From NCBI RefSeq assembly GCF_900107835.1, contig NZ_FNRG01000003.1, positions 62,001 to 126,000 of the forward strand: 64,000 bases of DNA. Reading direction: 5' to 3'. Shown here piece after piece: positions 36,728-46,083 of the stretch; the first letter of the stretch is position 1; the number at the start of each line of letters is the position of its first letter. The notes under the pieces are model-generated. The model was not told where the DNA came from, did not search any database, and worked only from the letters and a program-made list of their open reading frames with translations. Made by a program: the position numbers and the translations under genes. This stretch comes from Oribacterium sp. KHPX15. GTDB lineage: Bacteria > Bacillota > Clostridia > Lachnospirales > Lachnospiraceae.

Positions 36728-38266
36728 ATGAAAAAGTTGCAGGTTTTTCTTATTACGTTTTTTATGCTTTTGTTATGCGTGACAGAAGCATTTGCTGCGG
36801 AAAATGGAACTATTCTGGCCAAAGAAACAGACGGGCAGAATCTGGTTTTATACGTTCAGAGTACAGGTGATATCGAAAGCGTGGAAGCTCAGGTGGGAAC
36901 TGTCAAGGCATCATCGGTTGATGTTAAGCTCTCAAAAAACGGAGAGGTTCCTATCGATACATTGATTTTGATTGATAATTCGCTTTCAATTTCAAAAAAA
37001 TATCGACCGCAGATTATAGAACTTGCAACCAATATAGCAGCAAATCACATTTCCAACGAGACAATAACAGTTGCGACTTTTTCTAACAACATTAATTACC
37101 TCGTTGAAAAAAGTAATGATTATACTGCGGTAAAGAGTGCTATCGATGGGATTGAATTCCAGAATCAGGATACATATCTTACAGATTGTCTGTATAATAT
37201 TTTTTCAAGTTTGTCTGCTAATCCGGATGGGATATTCCACAGAATAATTGTTGTATCTGATGGCGCAAGTGAAGAAGATTTAGGATATACAATGCAGGAG
37301 GTTAAAGACCTCATCAATAAAACCCAGTATCCTATTTATGCTTTCGGATGCAGTGGAAAAAACAATAAAAATGAACTGGAAAATATGTTTTCACTTTCCA
37401 GACAGACCAATGGAAAGATCTGGAAAATGGATGATATCCAGTCTGTTATGGACCCGGTTAAGGAAATAAGTTTGGATAATGATATCGCCCGGATTTCACT
37501 TACTCTGCCTGATGATGTTATGGATGGTTCGGAAAAAGGTGTCCTTCTTTCCATGAATATAGGTGGTCAGGCCATCACATCCGAAACTCGCATGAATATG
37601 CCATTTTCAGAAGGAAAACAGGTTGTGGAAGAAACCACAGTCCGGGAGACTGAAAAAGAAACCCGGGAAACGATAGAAGAAACCGAAGCTGAAGATGAAG
37701 GTCAGATGGATATAATGAAGTATATCCCTTACATTGGCGCTGCTTTCTTTGCGGTATTGCTGATCGTTGCCGGCATTGTCTTTTTTGTTGCAAGCAGTAA
37801 GAAAAAAGCAGAAAGAGACAAGGTGGTGCCGACTCCTGAAGGTGCCGGATCATTCGGAAGCGGACTTGCACCCTCATACTCAACAGAAGATGAAAAAACA
37901 GTTATGGTGGATGATTCTTACGGGTTACAGGGAGACCGCACTGCGATGTTTTTATCGGAATCTCCGGTAAAAACTCTGGTGCTTGAGGACATTTCAAATC
38001 CGGTAAGACATTATGAAGTTCCGCTTACAGGTAAAGTAGTAATCGGAAGAAGCCAGAAAGGCGATTGTCAGCTGGTGATAGATGAAAAGTCAGTATCACA
38101 CAGACATTGTGAGATTTATGACATGAACGGTGAGTTATATATCAGCGATCTTGGCTCACGTAATGGAACAAATGTTAATGGGGCCAGAATAGTCGGCCAG
38201 GTTAAACTAAGCCTGCCAAGTTCATTGAAACTTGGAAATAATGTATTTAAAATAGAAGTGCGGTAA
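36728..38266 (+). CDS. Signal peptide / VWA / TM / FHA protein
   Basis: 512 residues from the ATG at 36728 (GGGGAAAG upstream). Signal peptide (LITFFMLLLCVTEAFA). External von Willebrand A domain ~70-260 with a metal-site-like start IDTLILIDNSLSISK (DxSxS) and VVSDGASEED. A Glu/Thr-rich stalk and a membrane helix (YIGAAFFAVLLIVAGIVFFV) near 335-360 follow. The cytoplasmic C-terminus holds a good FHA domain (VVIGRSQKGDC, EKSVSHRHCEIY, DLGSRNGTNVNG) preceded by EDEKTVMVDD, a likely phospho-Thr site. It can link outside ligand binding to Ser/Thr kinase signalling, and lies 10 nt before a PP2C gene. Confidence 0.9.
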   Translation: MKKLQVFLITFFMLLLCVTEAFAAENGTILAKETDGQNLVLYVQSTGDIESVEAQVGTVKASSVDVKLSKNGEVPIDTLILIDNSLSISKKYRPQIIELATNIAANHISNETITVATFSNNINYLVEKSNDYTAVKSAIDGIEFQNQDTYLTDCLYNIFSSLSANPDGIFHRIIVVSDGASEEDLGYTMQEVKDLINKTQYPIYAFGCSGKNNKNELENMFSLSRQTNGKIWKMDDIQSVMDPVKEISLDNDIARISLTLPDDVMDGSEKGVLLSMNIGGQAITSETRMNMPFSEGKQVVEETTVRETEKETRETIEETEAEDEGQMDIMKYIPYIGAAFFAVLLIVAGIVFFVASSKKKAERDKVVPTPEGAGSFGSGLAPSYSTEDEKTVMVDDSYGLQGDRTAMFLSESPVKTLVLEDISNPVRHYEVPLTGKVVIGRSQKGDCQLVIDEKSVSHRHCEIYDMNGELYISDLGSRNGTNVNGARIVGQVKLSLPSSLKLGNNVFKIEVR

Positions 38267-38276
38267 ATAAAAGTCT

Positions 38277-39041
38277 ATGAAATATATATTTCAGGGATTA
38301 TCCGATCAGGGAAACAGTCCTGTGAAGATGAATCAGGACCGTATATGTATACTATCTCATCCGGACTGTTGTTTATTCGTTGTTTGTGACGGTATGGGAG
38401 GAAGTGATCATGGAGAAAGAGCCAGTGAAACACTTGTAAACCATATAACGGAATGGTGGGATAATAACATTAACAGAATATGCGATATTTTATCATTTAA
38501 TGATATAATTGACGGTATAAGGCAGTGCATCACCGAAACAAGTAATTATATATGGGAAACAACCAGAGAAAATGAGTTCTGCGGTTCTACCATTGCAGCT
38601 TTACTGGTAAAGAATGATAATTACGGGATCATCTGGGCAGGAGACAGCAGGATTTATGAAATTCATAAACGCTTATTTGGTCTGGATGTTAAACAGTTGA
38701 CGGTTGATGACGTATGGGAAAATAAAGCAGAAAATATTGCCCGTAAAACAGAGTCTGAGATAAGAAGTGACAAGAACTATGGTCATTTAACAAATGCTAT
38801 AGGAATCAGAAAGAGCGTTGCTTTAAATATCAGGACCGGAACTGTTGCTGCCGGTACACTATTTGCTCTTATGAGTGATGGAATATATAAATATATAAAC
38901 AGAAATGACTTTAATAAATGTATGCAGACTGCATTACATGAAGATGTGAATAACAGTATTCGGCTTATTAAAGAGATTGTTGATAGAAATGGCGCACCGG
39001 ATAATTATTCAATTATCCTTGTAGCTGAATCTAAGCAATAA
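38277..39041 (+). CDS. PP2C-family protein serine/threonine phosphatase, second copy
   Basis: 254 residues. Motifs: MNQDRICI, VVCDGMGGSDHGE, WAGDSRIYEI, LMSDGIYKYI and APDNYSIIL; the metal-binding Asp residues are kept although Gly-Lys of the usual GKDN is Ala-Pro. Cytoplasmic. It begins 10 nt after the VWA-FHA stop, so it probably acts on the phospho-threonine bound by that FHA domain. It is clearly diverged from the phosphatase at 17297. Confidence 0.88.
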   Translation: MKYIFQGLSDQGNSPVKMNQDRICILSHPDCCLFVVCDGMGGSDHGERASETLVNHITEWWDNNINRICDILSFNDIIDGIRQCITETSNYIWETTRENEFCGSTIAALLVKNDNYGIIWAGDSRIYEIHKRLFGLDVKQLTVDDVWENKAENIARKTESEIRSDKNYGHLTNAIGIRKSVALNIRTGTVAAGTLFALMSDGIYKYINRNDFNKCMQTALHEDVNNSIRLIKEIVDRNGAPDNYSIILVAESKQ

Positions 39042-39068
39042 ATAATTTTTTTGAGAGAGGTAAGTAGT

Positions 39069-41084
39069 ATGAAATGTCCTAATTGTGGAACAGAATTACC
39101 GGATAATGCGGTTTTCTGCGGAAAATGCGGATTGAGTCTTGGAGATCTACAGGAAAAAAGTGTTAACACTTCTGTAGATGAAGGAACAGACACTACCGAA
39201 GCAAAAGCAGAGAATGGCGTGAGCGACGTTCAGGAAAGCGTAGCTGATGCAAGTGAGTTTTTCAGTAACGCCGGCAGCAATGAAGTAAAGGATGTATTTG
39301 CTTCTGAAGCATCAGGCACTGAAAGCAGCACTTCTGAGGAGAATGTTGCTAATTCAGAAGCTGAGGTAAAAGTTGAGAAAATGAGACCTGAAGGCGGTAA
39401 GACATGCCCCAATTGCGGAAATATGCTTCCTGAAGGTGCTGTATTCTGCGGAAAGTGCGGCTTTAGTTTAACCGGAAACAATACCGCCGGCAGTACTGCT
39501 CAGTCAGGTGGAGACAGCGTATGTCCAAATTGCGGAACGCCTCGTAAAGACGGAACAAGTATGTTCTGTCCAAAATGCGGTTACAAGTACACAGATACAG
39601 TTAATCCGGGATTTAATGCTCAGAACAATACAGAAGGTACCGGTATTAACGCTGATATCTTAAAGAAATCTCCAAAGAAATTCATTCCGCTTATAGCTTG
39701 TCTTTTGGTGATTTTGGGAGTTGCGGGATTCTTCTTATATAACGCATTCTTCTCTCCGAAAGTTCGTTTCTTTAAGATGCAGGCAGATCTTATAAATAAG
39801 ACCTATATTGAACCGTTTAATAAACTGGTTAAACCTTATACCAAAGAGTTCTCATCTGACATTACTTTTTCCGGCAATTCAGAGAATTCAGGACAGGCAT
39901 TCAAAAATACAAGTGCAGTTTTGAAGACAGATTTAAAGAAGGATTCAATTACTTTGAATGGTCTTTTGAATTACGATGATGAAACAGCATTTGATGTATA
40001 TCTTTTTGCTGATAAGAAATCGGTATCTGTTAGTTTCCCTTCATTGAATGGCGATTATTACTATGCTGATCTTAAGAAGCTCACATCAAGTCTTGATATG
40101 GATATCGACCTTGATGCATACAATCCTAATGTGTTGAATGATGTTTCAGATACAAAGAAATATTCAAAGATACTCACACGCTACGGTAAACTGTTCATGA
40201 AACAAATGAATAGTAAGAATCTGACTGTAAAGAAGGATCGTAAAATCGATGCTGATAGCGTAGGACTGTCTTGTCTTAGCAATGATATGAAGGGCAGATA
40301 TACAGAATATATCTTTAAGCCCACTGAAAAAGATATAAAGAACTTCCTGAAGGAAGTCGGCGATACTATGAAGAAGGATAAGGAGCTCAAGGAATTATAT
40401 GAGGCCATTATGCTTACATCAGCTGCTTCCGGTGGTATCAATAAATACAGATATGGCTACGGCTCATTCGGGGATACTGATTATGATGAATTCGTAAGTG
40501 AATATATGGACAGCATTGATGATATAGCTTTCGGACTTGATGATCTGGAATGGGCAGTATATGCAGACGGAGGCAAGGCAAAGTTTATAACTATAAGTAA
40601 CGGTGGTTACAACGTCCTCTCAATGGGAGTTTTTGAAGATAAGGATGAGCATCACGATGCTATATCTATGGGTTACAGCCCTATATATGAAAACCAGTAT
40701 GAAAAGAATAAGGATGGTACCATTTCTGGCAGAATCAGTGATTTACGATATGAAGATGTAAATTTAAAGAAGCAGTCTCCATTCGGTATTTATTATGGTA
40801 AGTATAGTATGGATGGCGTTGTTTTGAATGTTGAGGATGGTGAACGCGGTACAGATCACATTATAAGAGGTGAAAATTACAGTAACGGAAAGTACAAATT
40901 TGTTATAAATGCTACCAAGGGAAGCAGCGTTAAGAAACCTTCCGGAAATAAGGTGGACGTAAGTGACTACGATGCTTCAGATTTTGATCAGTTATCGAAT
41001 GATTTAAGTCAGGATTTATCTGATTATATGGATGAAAATAAGGATTTTGCCGAGTTATTCGGTAATCTGGGTTACTACTTCTAA
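39069..41084 (+). CDS. Membrane protein with three zinc ribbons and a large external domain
   Basis: 671 residues from the ATG at 39069 (GAGAGG upstream). Three four-Cys zinc ribbons near residues 3-24, 112-135 and 156-180 (CPNCG and CGKCG or CPKCG). A membrane helix (FIPLIACLLVILGVAGFFLY) near 202-222 puts the ribbons inside and ~450 residues outside. The outer part is rich in Lys/Asp with beta-like stretches and I do not recognise it. Ribbon-TM architecture is shared with 7740 and 20815. Probably an operon-specific sensor, scaffold or envelope component. Confidence 0.75.
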   Translation: MKCPNCGTELPDNAVFCGKCGLSLGDLQEKSVNTSVDEGTDTTEAKAENGVSDVQESVADASEFFSNAGSNEVKDVFASEASGTESSTSEENVANSEAEVKVEKMRPEGGKTCPNCGNMLPEGAVFCGKCGFSLTGNNTAGSTAQSGGDSVCPNCGTPRKDGTSMFCPKCGYKYTDTVNPGFNAQNNTEGTGINADILKKSPKKFIPLIACLLVILGVAGFFLYNAFFSPKVRFFKMQADLINKTYIEPFNKLVKPYTKEFSSDITFSGNSENSGQAFKNTSAVLKTDLKKDSITLNGLLNYDDETAFDVYLFADKKSVSVSFPSLNGDYYYADLKKLTSSLDMDIDLDAYNPNVLNDVSDTKKYSKILTRYGKLFMKQMNSKNLTVKKDRKIDADSVGLSCLSNDMKGRYTEYIFKPTEKDIKNFLKEVGDTMKKDKELKELYEAIMLTSAASGGINKYRYGYGSFGDTDYDEFVSEYMDSIDDIAFGLDDLEWAVYADGGKAKFITISNGGYNVLSMGVFEDKDEHHDAISMGYSPIYENQYEKNKDGTISGRISDLRYEDVNLKKQSPFGIYYGKYSMDGVVLNVEDGERGTDHIIRGENYSNGKYKFVINATKGSSVKKPSGNKVDVSDYDASDFDQLSNDLSQDLSDYMDENKDFAELFGNLGYYF

Positions 41085-41095
41085 GAGGCAATGAT

Positions 41096-41734
41096 ATGAC
41101 TCATGAAGAATCCCTGACTTACTGCTCATTGCAAAATGTTGAAAAAAGTTTTGCAAAATCAGGCGTAAGCATCGGTCCAGTATCACTTGATATTAAAAGA
41201 GGTGAAGTGGTAGGAATCCGGGGGATTAACGGTGCCGGCAAAAGTACGTTGTTTCGTATGATTGCCGGCATCCTTAAGCCGGATAAAGGTAACATAATAT
41301 ATAATCCTGAAGTCGAAAAACATATTGCATATGTACCACAGGAGTTGTCTCTTTATGAAGCATTATCCTGCAAAGACAACCTCATTTTCTGGGGGAGTGT
41401 AGCAGGACTGAATAAGGAGCAGGTAATGATACGCAGTGAGTGGCTGATGAAGGAACTGAATCTGACTTTCTGGTCAGATCAACAGGTTTCTGAGTGTTCC
41501 GGAGGAACAAAAAGACGCCTTCATCTCGCTACTGCACTTATGCGTTTGCCTAAAGTTTTGCTGCTGGATGAGCCGTCGGTTGGAGCTGACGATGAGTCTG
41601 CAGGTTTGATTTTACATAATATAATGCATTTGAAATCTCTGGGTATCAGTACACTTATAATAAGCCATCGAAAGGGAGAGCTGGAGCAGATTTGTGATCG
41701 TATATTAACCTTGCATGAAGGACATCTGACCTAG
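41096..41734 (+). CDS. ABC transporter ATP-binding protein
   Basis: 212 residues, short but complete: Walker A GINGAGKST, Q-loop VPQELSLYEALSC, signature ECSGGTKRR, Walker B VLLLDEPSVGAD and the switch His in LIISHRKGE. Single NBD that should dimerise. It starts 12 nt after the zinc-ribbon gene and its partner permease follows. Placement at the end of a WXG100 secretion operon is unusual. Confidence 0.93.
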   Translation: MTHEESLTYCSLQNVEKSFAKSGVSIGPVSLDIKRGEVVGIRGINGAGKSTLFRMIAGILKPDKGNIIYNPEVEKHIAYVPQELSLYEALSCKDNLIFWGSVAGLNKEQVMIRSEWLMKELNLTFWSDQQVSECSGGTKRRLHLATALMRLPKVLLLDEPSVGADDESAGLILHNIMHLKSLGISTLIISHRKGELEQICDRILTLHEGHLT

Positions 41735-41814
41735 ACATTAAGAAGATGGGCCGGTGAAAAAATATCTCATTATCGGCTGTGCTTTCGACTGTAAACGATG
41801 GAGTGAAGATTATT

Positions 41815-44199
41815 ATGCTGCATGGAATCAACTCAATCAGTGCATACCTGTATAAGGACATAAAACTATTTATAAATAAAGCAGGAATCATTACTTTGTT
41901 GTTTCCTATCGTGCTGTATATCGGAATGTTTTTCGGGTTCAAAGATTTTTCGGGAGCCAATGTTATACAACCCTTTCCGATCGCTATTCAGGATCAGGAT
42001 CAAACGATAATGTCCCGCACTTTGATAAAGCAGATGAAGAAGGTTGAACTATTCTCTGAGGTAAAGGTCTTAAGGGATGGTGCATCTCCGGAATCTGCTT
42101 TTGACAGTGGGGTGGTTGCGGTGGTAACCATACCCAAGGATTATTTCTACGCTTTATATACAGTTGAAGACTGTCCTGTACAGTGTTTGGTTAATTATAA
42201 TAATCCCATTGGATCTAAGTTATTTACATCGGTTTTTACATCTATTATGGGCATAGTTGCTTCAGATGAAAGTGCTATGCGCGGGGCGTATAATTATATA
42301 TATAAAGATGAGATAGACGATGTAATTAGAAGTGAAATCAACGAAAAGTCCTCATTATTATTGTTAGATGACGCATTGGGAAGACAGCGCATTTTTGATT
42401 CCCAAATCACGGAAAAATCAAAAGAAACAAATAATGAGATATATTCTATTATTTCAAGTTTATTCCTGATAGTTGTCCTGGGAATGATGATCACCGGATT
42501 AAAAACTATTCCTGAAGAAAGAAAACTTGGAATTATCCCCAGAATAGAAGCTATGGGTGGTAGTTCCAGGTGCTTTTTAGTGTCAAAATTTATCACGGTG
42601 TTTTTGATGCTGCTGCCTGTGATCATCGGTATTTTCCTGTTGGTGCCTCATGGTTTATTTATCATTTTAATCCCATTTATGGTCGCATTGATATTTATGG
42701 GATTTATTGAAATATATATCATTACGGAGATCTTTAAAGATAGCCGCTCTATCCAGTTATGCGGGAATATATTTCTTCTTTTATCATTAATTGCAGGCGG
42801 TACCTTATGGTCCCGCGCAGCTTTACCGGGTGTGTTAAGGAGATTGTCATTTGTTTCGATTTCATATCATATGGCAAATGCTTTAACAATTACACCCGGT
42901 TCTTTGGAAGATATCAATAGATTTAAATTTATTTCATCTGTAACCGAACTGGCAGTTACGCTTATAGTGCTTATCATGGTTCTGGTTTTTATCCGTATCA
43001 TCAAAAAATCAGGAGATATGATAACCGGTCCCGGATATATTGATAATGTCAAAAACGAAAACAAGGATGGACGATTATTCAATCATGCTTTATTGAATAT
43101 GCTTTTGATTAGGGTTAAATATGTTTATGGAAACATATTCTGTCCGGCTGCCATCATTTTAGTTGCTTTTTTGCTGTTCGGTATAGTGGATAATGCTGTG
43201 AATTACAGAGCTGAATCTGTTGTAATTACAGTAGAAGATAAAGATAATACACCTGAGTCACAGGCCTTGTTAGCCAGATTAAAAAATTGTGATTCCCTGA
43301 CCATTCAGGATAATGGTCAAAGTGATCATTCAGGGTTTTTAGACAGAATAAAGGATATTTACAGAAACGGAAATGTGCTGCCTGAGGGACATCTCATTAT
43401 AGAACCGGGTTTTGGGAACTCCATCAGCAATGTTGAAGAATTTACAGTACATTATGAATCTGAAGGAAAGGTCTTTTCAACACAGAGTACCAGAGAAATC
43501 ATAGCAAGTGAAATTATTGCAGAGCAGAGTTTTTATAAGGCACGTAAAATGGCAGAAGAAAAGTTGGGTAAAAAACTCAGCACCTCAGAATCTCATCAAC
43601 TTGCTTTAGCTATAGAAGATTTCAGAAAGCATATGCCGGCTATATATACAATGAGCAGCATGGGAGGAGAGGAAAAGCCTGATCCTTTTATTCCCGATGC
43701 CATGGCGCTGTCATTTTTGGTGGTCACATTATTTTCTTTTACATTAACTGCTGTTTATGGAAACAGGGACGCAAAAGCTGCATCGATTCGTATCAAACAT
43801 CTGTTAAACGGACGGAATTTGTCACTTTATGGTGATGTTATACCTGTTCAGGTGGTTCTTTGTTTGATTCAGTTTAGTTGTCTCAGGTACTGTGATTACT
43901 TATCCATATCTGTTTTTGCAGCATGCATTTTATACACTTTGCTCATCACTATGCTGGGACTGCTTGTTGCAGGTAAAACACATACAGAAGGGAGAGTTGA
44001 TGGCCTGGCCTGCTTTATCGCTATGTTCTTATGCCTTCTCGGAGGTTGTTTTATCAACATAAATGACATAGAGGGAGCAGTGCATTATGTTACATGGTTA
44101 TCTCCTGTAGGATTGGCTCAAAGCACAATAAAAGGAGAATGGCAGGCTGCCATCCTCCTATGCATAGAAAATATTCTGTTGTTTTTTAGTATTTATTAA
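41815..44199 (+). CDS. Fused double ABC-2-type permease
   Basis: 794 residues from the ATG at 41815 (GAGTGAAG upstream). Two copies of the ABC-2/YhgE layout: a helix near 20-45, external loop to ~215, five to six helices ~220-415; then a helix near 450-470, external loop to ~640, and helices from ~650 to the end. Both halves of the exporter are thus in one chain, to be driven by the ATPase upstream. EsaA/YueB of type VIIb systems has a similar helix-big loop-helices form but works without an ABC ATPase. This protein may replace EsaA or export another molecule. Confidence 0.8.
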   Translation: MLHGINSISAYLYKDIKLFINKAGIITLLFPIVLYIGMFFGFKDFSGANVIQPFPIAIQDQDQTIMSRTLIKQMKKVELFSEVKVLRDGASPESAFDSGVVAVVTIPKDYFYALYTVEDCPVQCLVNYNNPIGSKLFTSVFTSIMGIVASDESAMRGAYNYIYKDEIDDVIRSEINEKSSLLLLDDALGRQRIFDSQITEKSKETNNEIYSIISSLFLIVVLGMMITGLKTIPEERKLGIIPRIEAMGGSSRCFLVSKFITVFLMLLPVIIGIFLLVPHGLFIILIPFMVALIFMGFIEIYIITEIFKDSRSIQLCGNIFLLLSLIAGGTLWSRAALPGVLRRLSFVSISYHMANALTITPGSLEDINRFKFISSVTELAVTLIVLIMVLVFIRIIKKSGDMITGPGYIDNVKNENKDGRLFNHALLNMLLIRVKYVYGNIFCPAAIILVAFLLFGIVDNAVNYRAESVVITVEDKDNTPESQALLARLKNCDSLTIQDNGQSDHSGFLDRIKDIYRNGNVLPEGHLIIEPGFGNSISNVEEFTVHYESEGKVFSTQSTREIIASEIIAEQSFYKARKMAEEKLGKKLSTSESHQLALAIEDFRKHMPAIYTMSSMGGEEKPDPFIPDAMALSFLVVTLFSFTLTAVYGNRDAKAASIRIKHLLNGRNLSLYGDVIPVQVVLCLIQFSCLRYCDYLSISVFAACILYTLLITMLGLLVAGKTHTEGRVDGLACFIAMFLCLLGGCFININDIEGAVHYVTWLSPVGLAQSTIKGEWQAAILLCIENILLFFSIY

Positions 44200-44217
44200 A
44201 AAGAATATCTTTAAGTT

Positions 44218-44694
44218 TTAGTTGGTACCGCCCGGTTTGAAAGATTCCAGGTTGGTACCACATTTTGTACAGAATGCAGAACCGTTCTCTACTTCACTTC
44301 CGCACTTTGGACAGAACTGTTTAGGGAGTTCAACAACAGTAACATTAAGAGCTTTGCCGCAGGATGTACAAAAAGTAGGTGAACCATCGAGAACATTACC
44401 GCAATAAGGACATACCTTTTGTGTTTTTAATTCGGCGATTTTTTGCTGAGCTTCAGCAATGGTGTTGCGAACCATATGAATCCGGTTTATCATGCTCTCG
44501 TATTCAGGATTATCAATCTTGAAATTATTTTCATAAACGAATAAACCTAATTTACTGAAATCTTCAGTCAGCTGTTTTTGACAACTGCTTATTTTGGATT
44601 CCAGATCCATGACCTGTCCCATGTTTTTGGTTTTATTAGCAAGAACGTTTCCTGCCCCACTGATTTTGTCGCCAAGATTATTGAAAAAACTCAT
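44218..44694 (-). CDS. Coiled-coil and double zinc-ribbon protein
   Basis: 158 residues from the ATG at 44694; AGGAGG lies 13 nt upstream, wide but better than the ATG at 44706, which it nearly touches. N-terminal amphipathic segment (GDKISGAGNVLANKTKNM) and a helical part to ~85, then two zinc ribbons (CPYCGN, CTSCGK; CPKCGS, CTKCGT). No membrane helix. It faces the ABC permease convergently, with 18 nt between stops. Function unknown; probably related to the ribbon proteins of the operon. The 116 nt upstream are extremely AT-rich and likely hold its promoter. Confidence 0.75.
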   Translation of the reverse strand: MSFFNNLGDKISGAGNVLANKTKNMGQVMDLESKISSCQKQLTEDFSKLGLFVYENNFKIDNPEYESMINRIHMVRNTIAEAQQKIAELKTQKVCPYCGNVLDGSPTFCTSCGKALNVTVVELPKQFCPKCGSEVENGSAFCTKCGTNLESFKPGGTN

Positions 44695-44810
44695 AGAAAT
44701 TTTCATTACCTCCTGCAATTAATATAGAATGCAATAACTAACTAATTAATTAATCTTATTATATATAAAATATTAATTAAAATATAGTATATGTTACGAA
44801 TAGTGAAATT

Positions 44811-45851
44811 TTAGTTATTTTCATCAGCCATAAGACTCTTTAAAAGAATTCCGCTTTCTGAGAAATCTCCATCAGTCCAGGCACCCGTAGTGCTTATGGT
44901 TCCGGGTTTTAAAATGGCAGAGGACTCAGCCTTGTTTGAAAGGTTCCAACCGGCAAAGGAGAGATTATTTTCCTTTATGAGACTGAACCATTTATTTGCA
45001 GAGTTATAATCAACAGCTCCGTTTCCGGAGGCATCGCATGTGGAGAACTCGCTGATGAAAACCGGAAGGCCTGCGGCTCTTGCAGCCATAAGCTTGTTTC
45101 GGAGATCATCTCTATGAGTGGCTGCATAAAAATGAAGAGTATACATCACATTGTGACTTAGCTCAGGAGATATGGGATTTGCAGCTGCCTGATCTACATC
45201 CTGAGACCAGGTAGGGGTTCCAACGAGGATGATGGCGTCGGGAGCATTGGCCCTGATAACGGGAATCACCTGCTCAGCATATGCCTTTATATCGTTCCAG
45301 GAGGTTCCGCCGTTTGGCTCGTTACAGATTTCGTAGATGACATAAGGGTTATCATTGTATAGGGCTGACATGCCGTTGAAAAAGCTTTTTGCTTCTTCGA
45401 CGTGGCTTAGAGGATTTCCATCGCTCAGTATGTGCCAGTCAATAATAGAATACATGCCAAGAGAGGTGCAGCTTTGGACGCCGTTTTCAATTAAGGCTTT
45501 CAGCTGTACTGCTTTTTCGTTGGAACTGAGATATCCGCCTTCCTCTGTGTACATGGCAAAACGTATGAGATTACAGCCCCAGTTATCCCGGAAGAATCTG
45601 AAGCAGTCGGTATTGATATATTCAGGAAACCACTGGATGCCATGGGTGGAGATGCCCTTCAGCTGTTTCTTTGCTCCGGTACTGTCACAGAGATTCGGAC
45701 CGATGACCTGAAGAGATGCGGAGGCCGTCGTTTGGTTTTGCGCGTCAATGACCTGATAAGTATTACCTGGAACAGTTGAAGCCGGGGATATGGAAACTGT
45801 AAAAAAGATGATGGATAAAGTTATTAATATAAAATAGAATCTTTTTTGCAT
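44811..45851 (-). CDS. Secreted GH5 endoglucanase (cellulase)
   Basis: 346 residues; GAAAGGA before the ATG. Signal peptide (FILITLSIIFFTVSISPAS). Glycoside hydrolase family 5: LKGISTHGIQWFPEY near 65-79, acid/base Glu178 in YEICNEPNG, HFYAATHR near 240 and nucleophile Glu268 in FISEFS. These match the GH5 subfamily of bacterial endo-1,4-beta-glucanases. No carbohydrate-binding or dockerin module. Single gene, pointing to plant-fibre use. Confidence 0.93.
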   Translation of the reverse strand: MQKRFYFILITLSIIFFTVSISPASTVPGNTYQVIDAQNQTTASASLQVIGPNLCDSTGAKKQLKGISTHGIQWFPEYINTDCFRFFRDNWGCNLIRFAMYTEEGGYLSSNEKAVQLKALIENGVQSCTSLGMYSIIDWHILSDGNPLSHVEEAKSFFNGMSALYNDNPYVIYEICNEPNGGTSWNDIKAYAEQVIPVIRANAPDAIILVGTPTWSQDVDQAAANPISPELSHNVMYTLHFYAATHRDDLRNKLMAARAAGLPVFISEFSTCDASGNGAVDYNSANKWFSLIKENNLSFAGWNLSNKAESSAILKPGTISTTGAWTDGDFSESGILLKSLMADENN

Positions 45852-46083
45852 ATTGATTCCTTTCGGTTTGTGGGCACTTTGGCTGCAGATATATTAGGGC
45901 ATAAATAAGTAATAAAAATAAAATAAACTGTCTTCACTATCATATTAGTCGATAAATCATCGCTGTTTCATAAGCTGATCTCAAAATTTCATTATATTGA
46001 AGACCTGACCTTTTATGCATTACGGAGAATATGATAGAATGAGATTCATGAGAATTATTATATGCGACCTTTAGGAGGAAATT

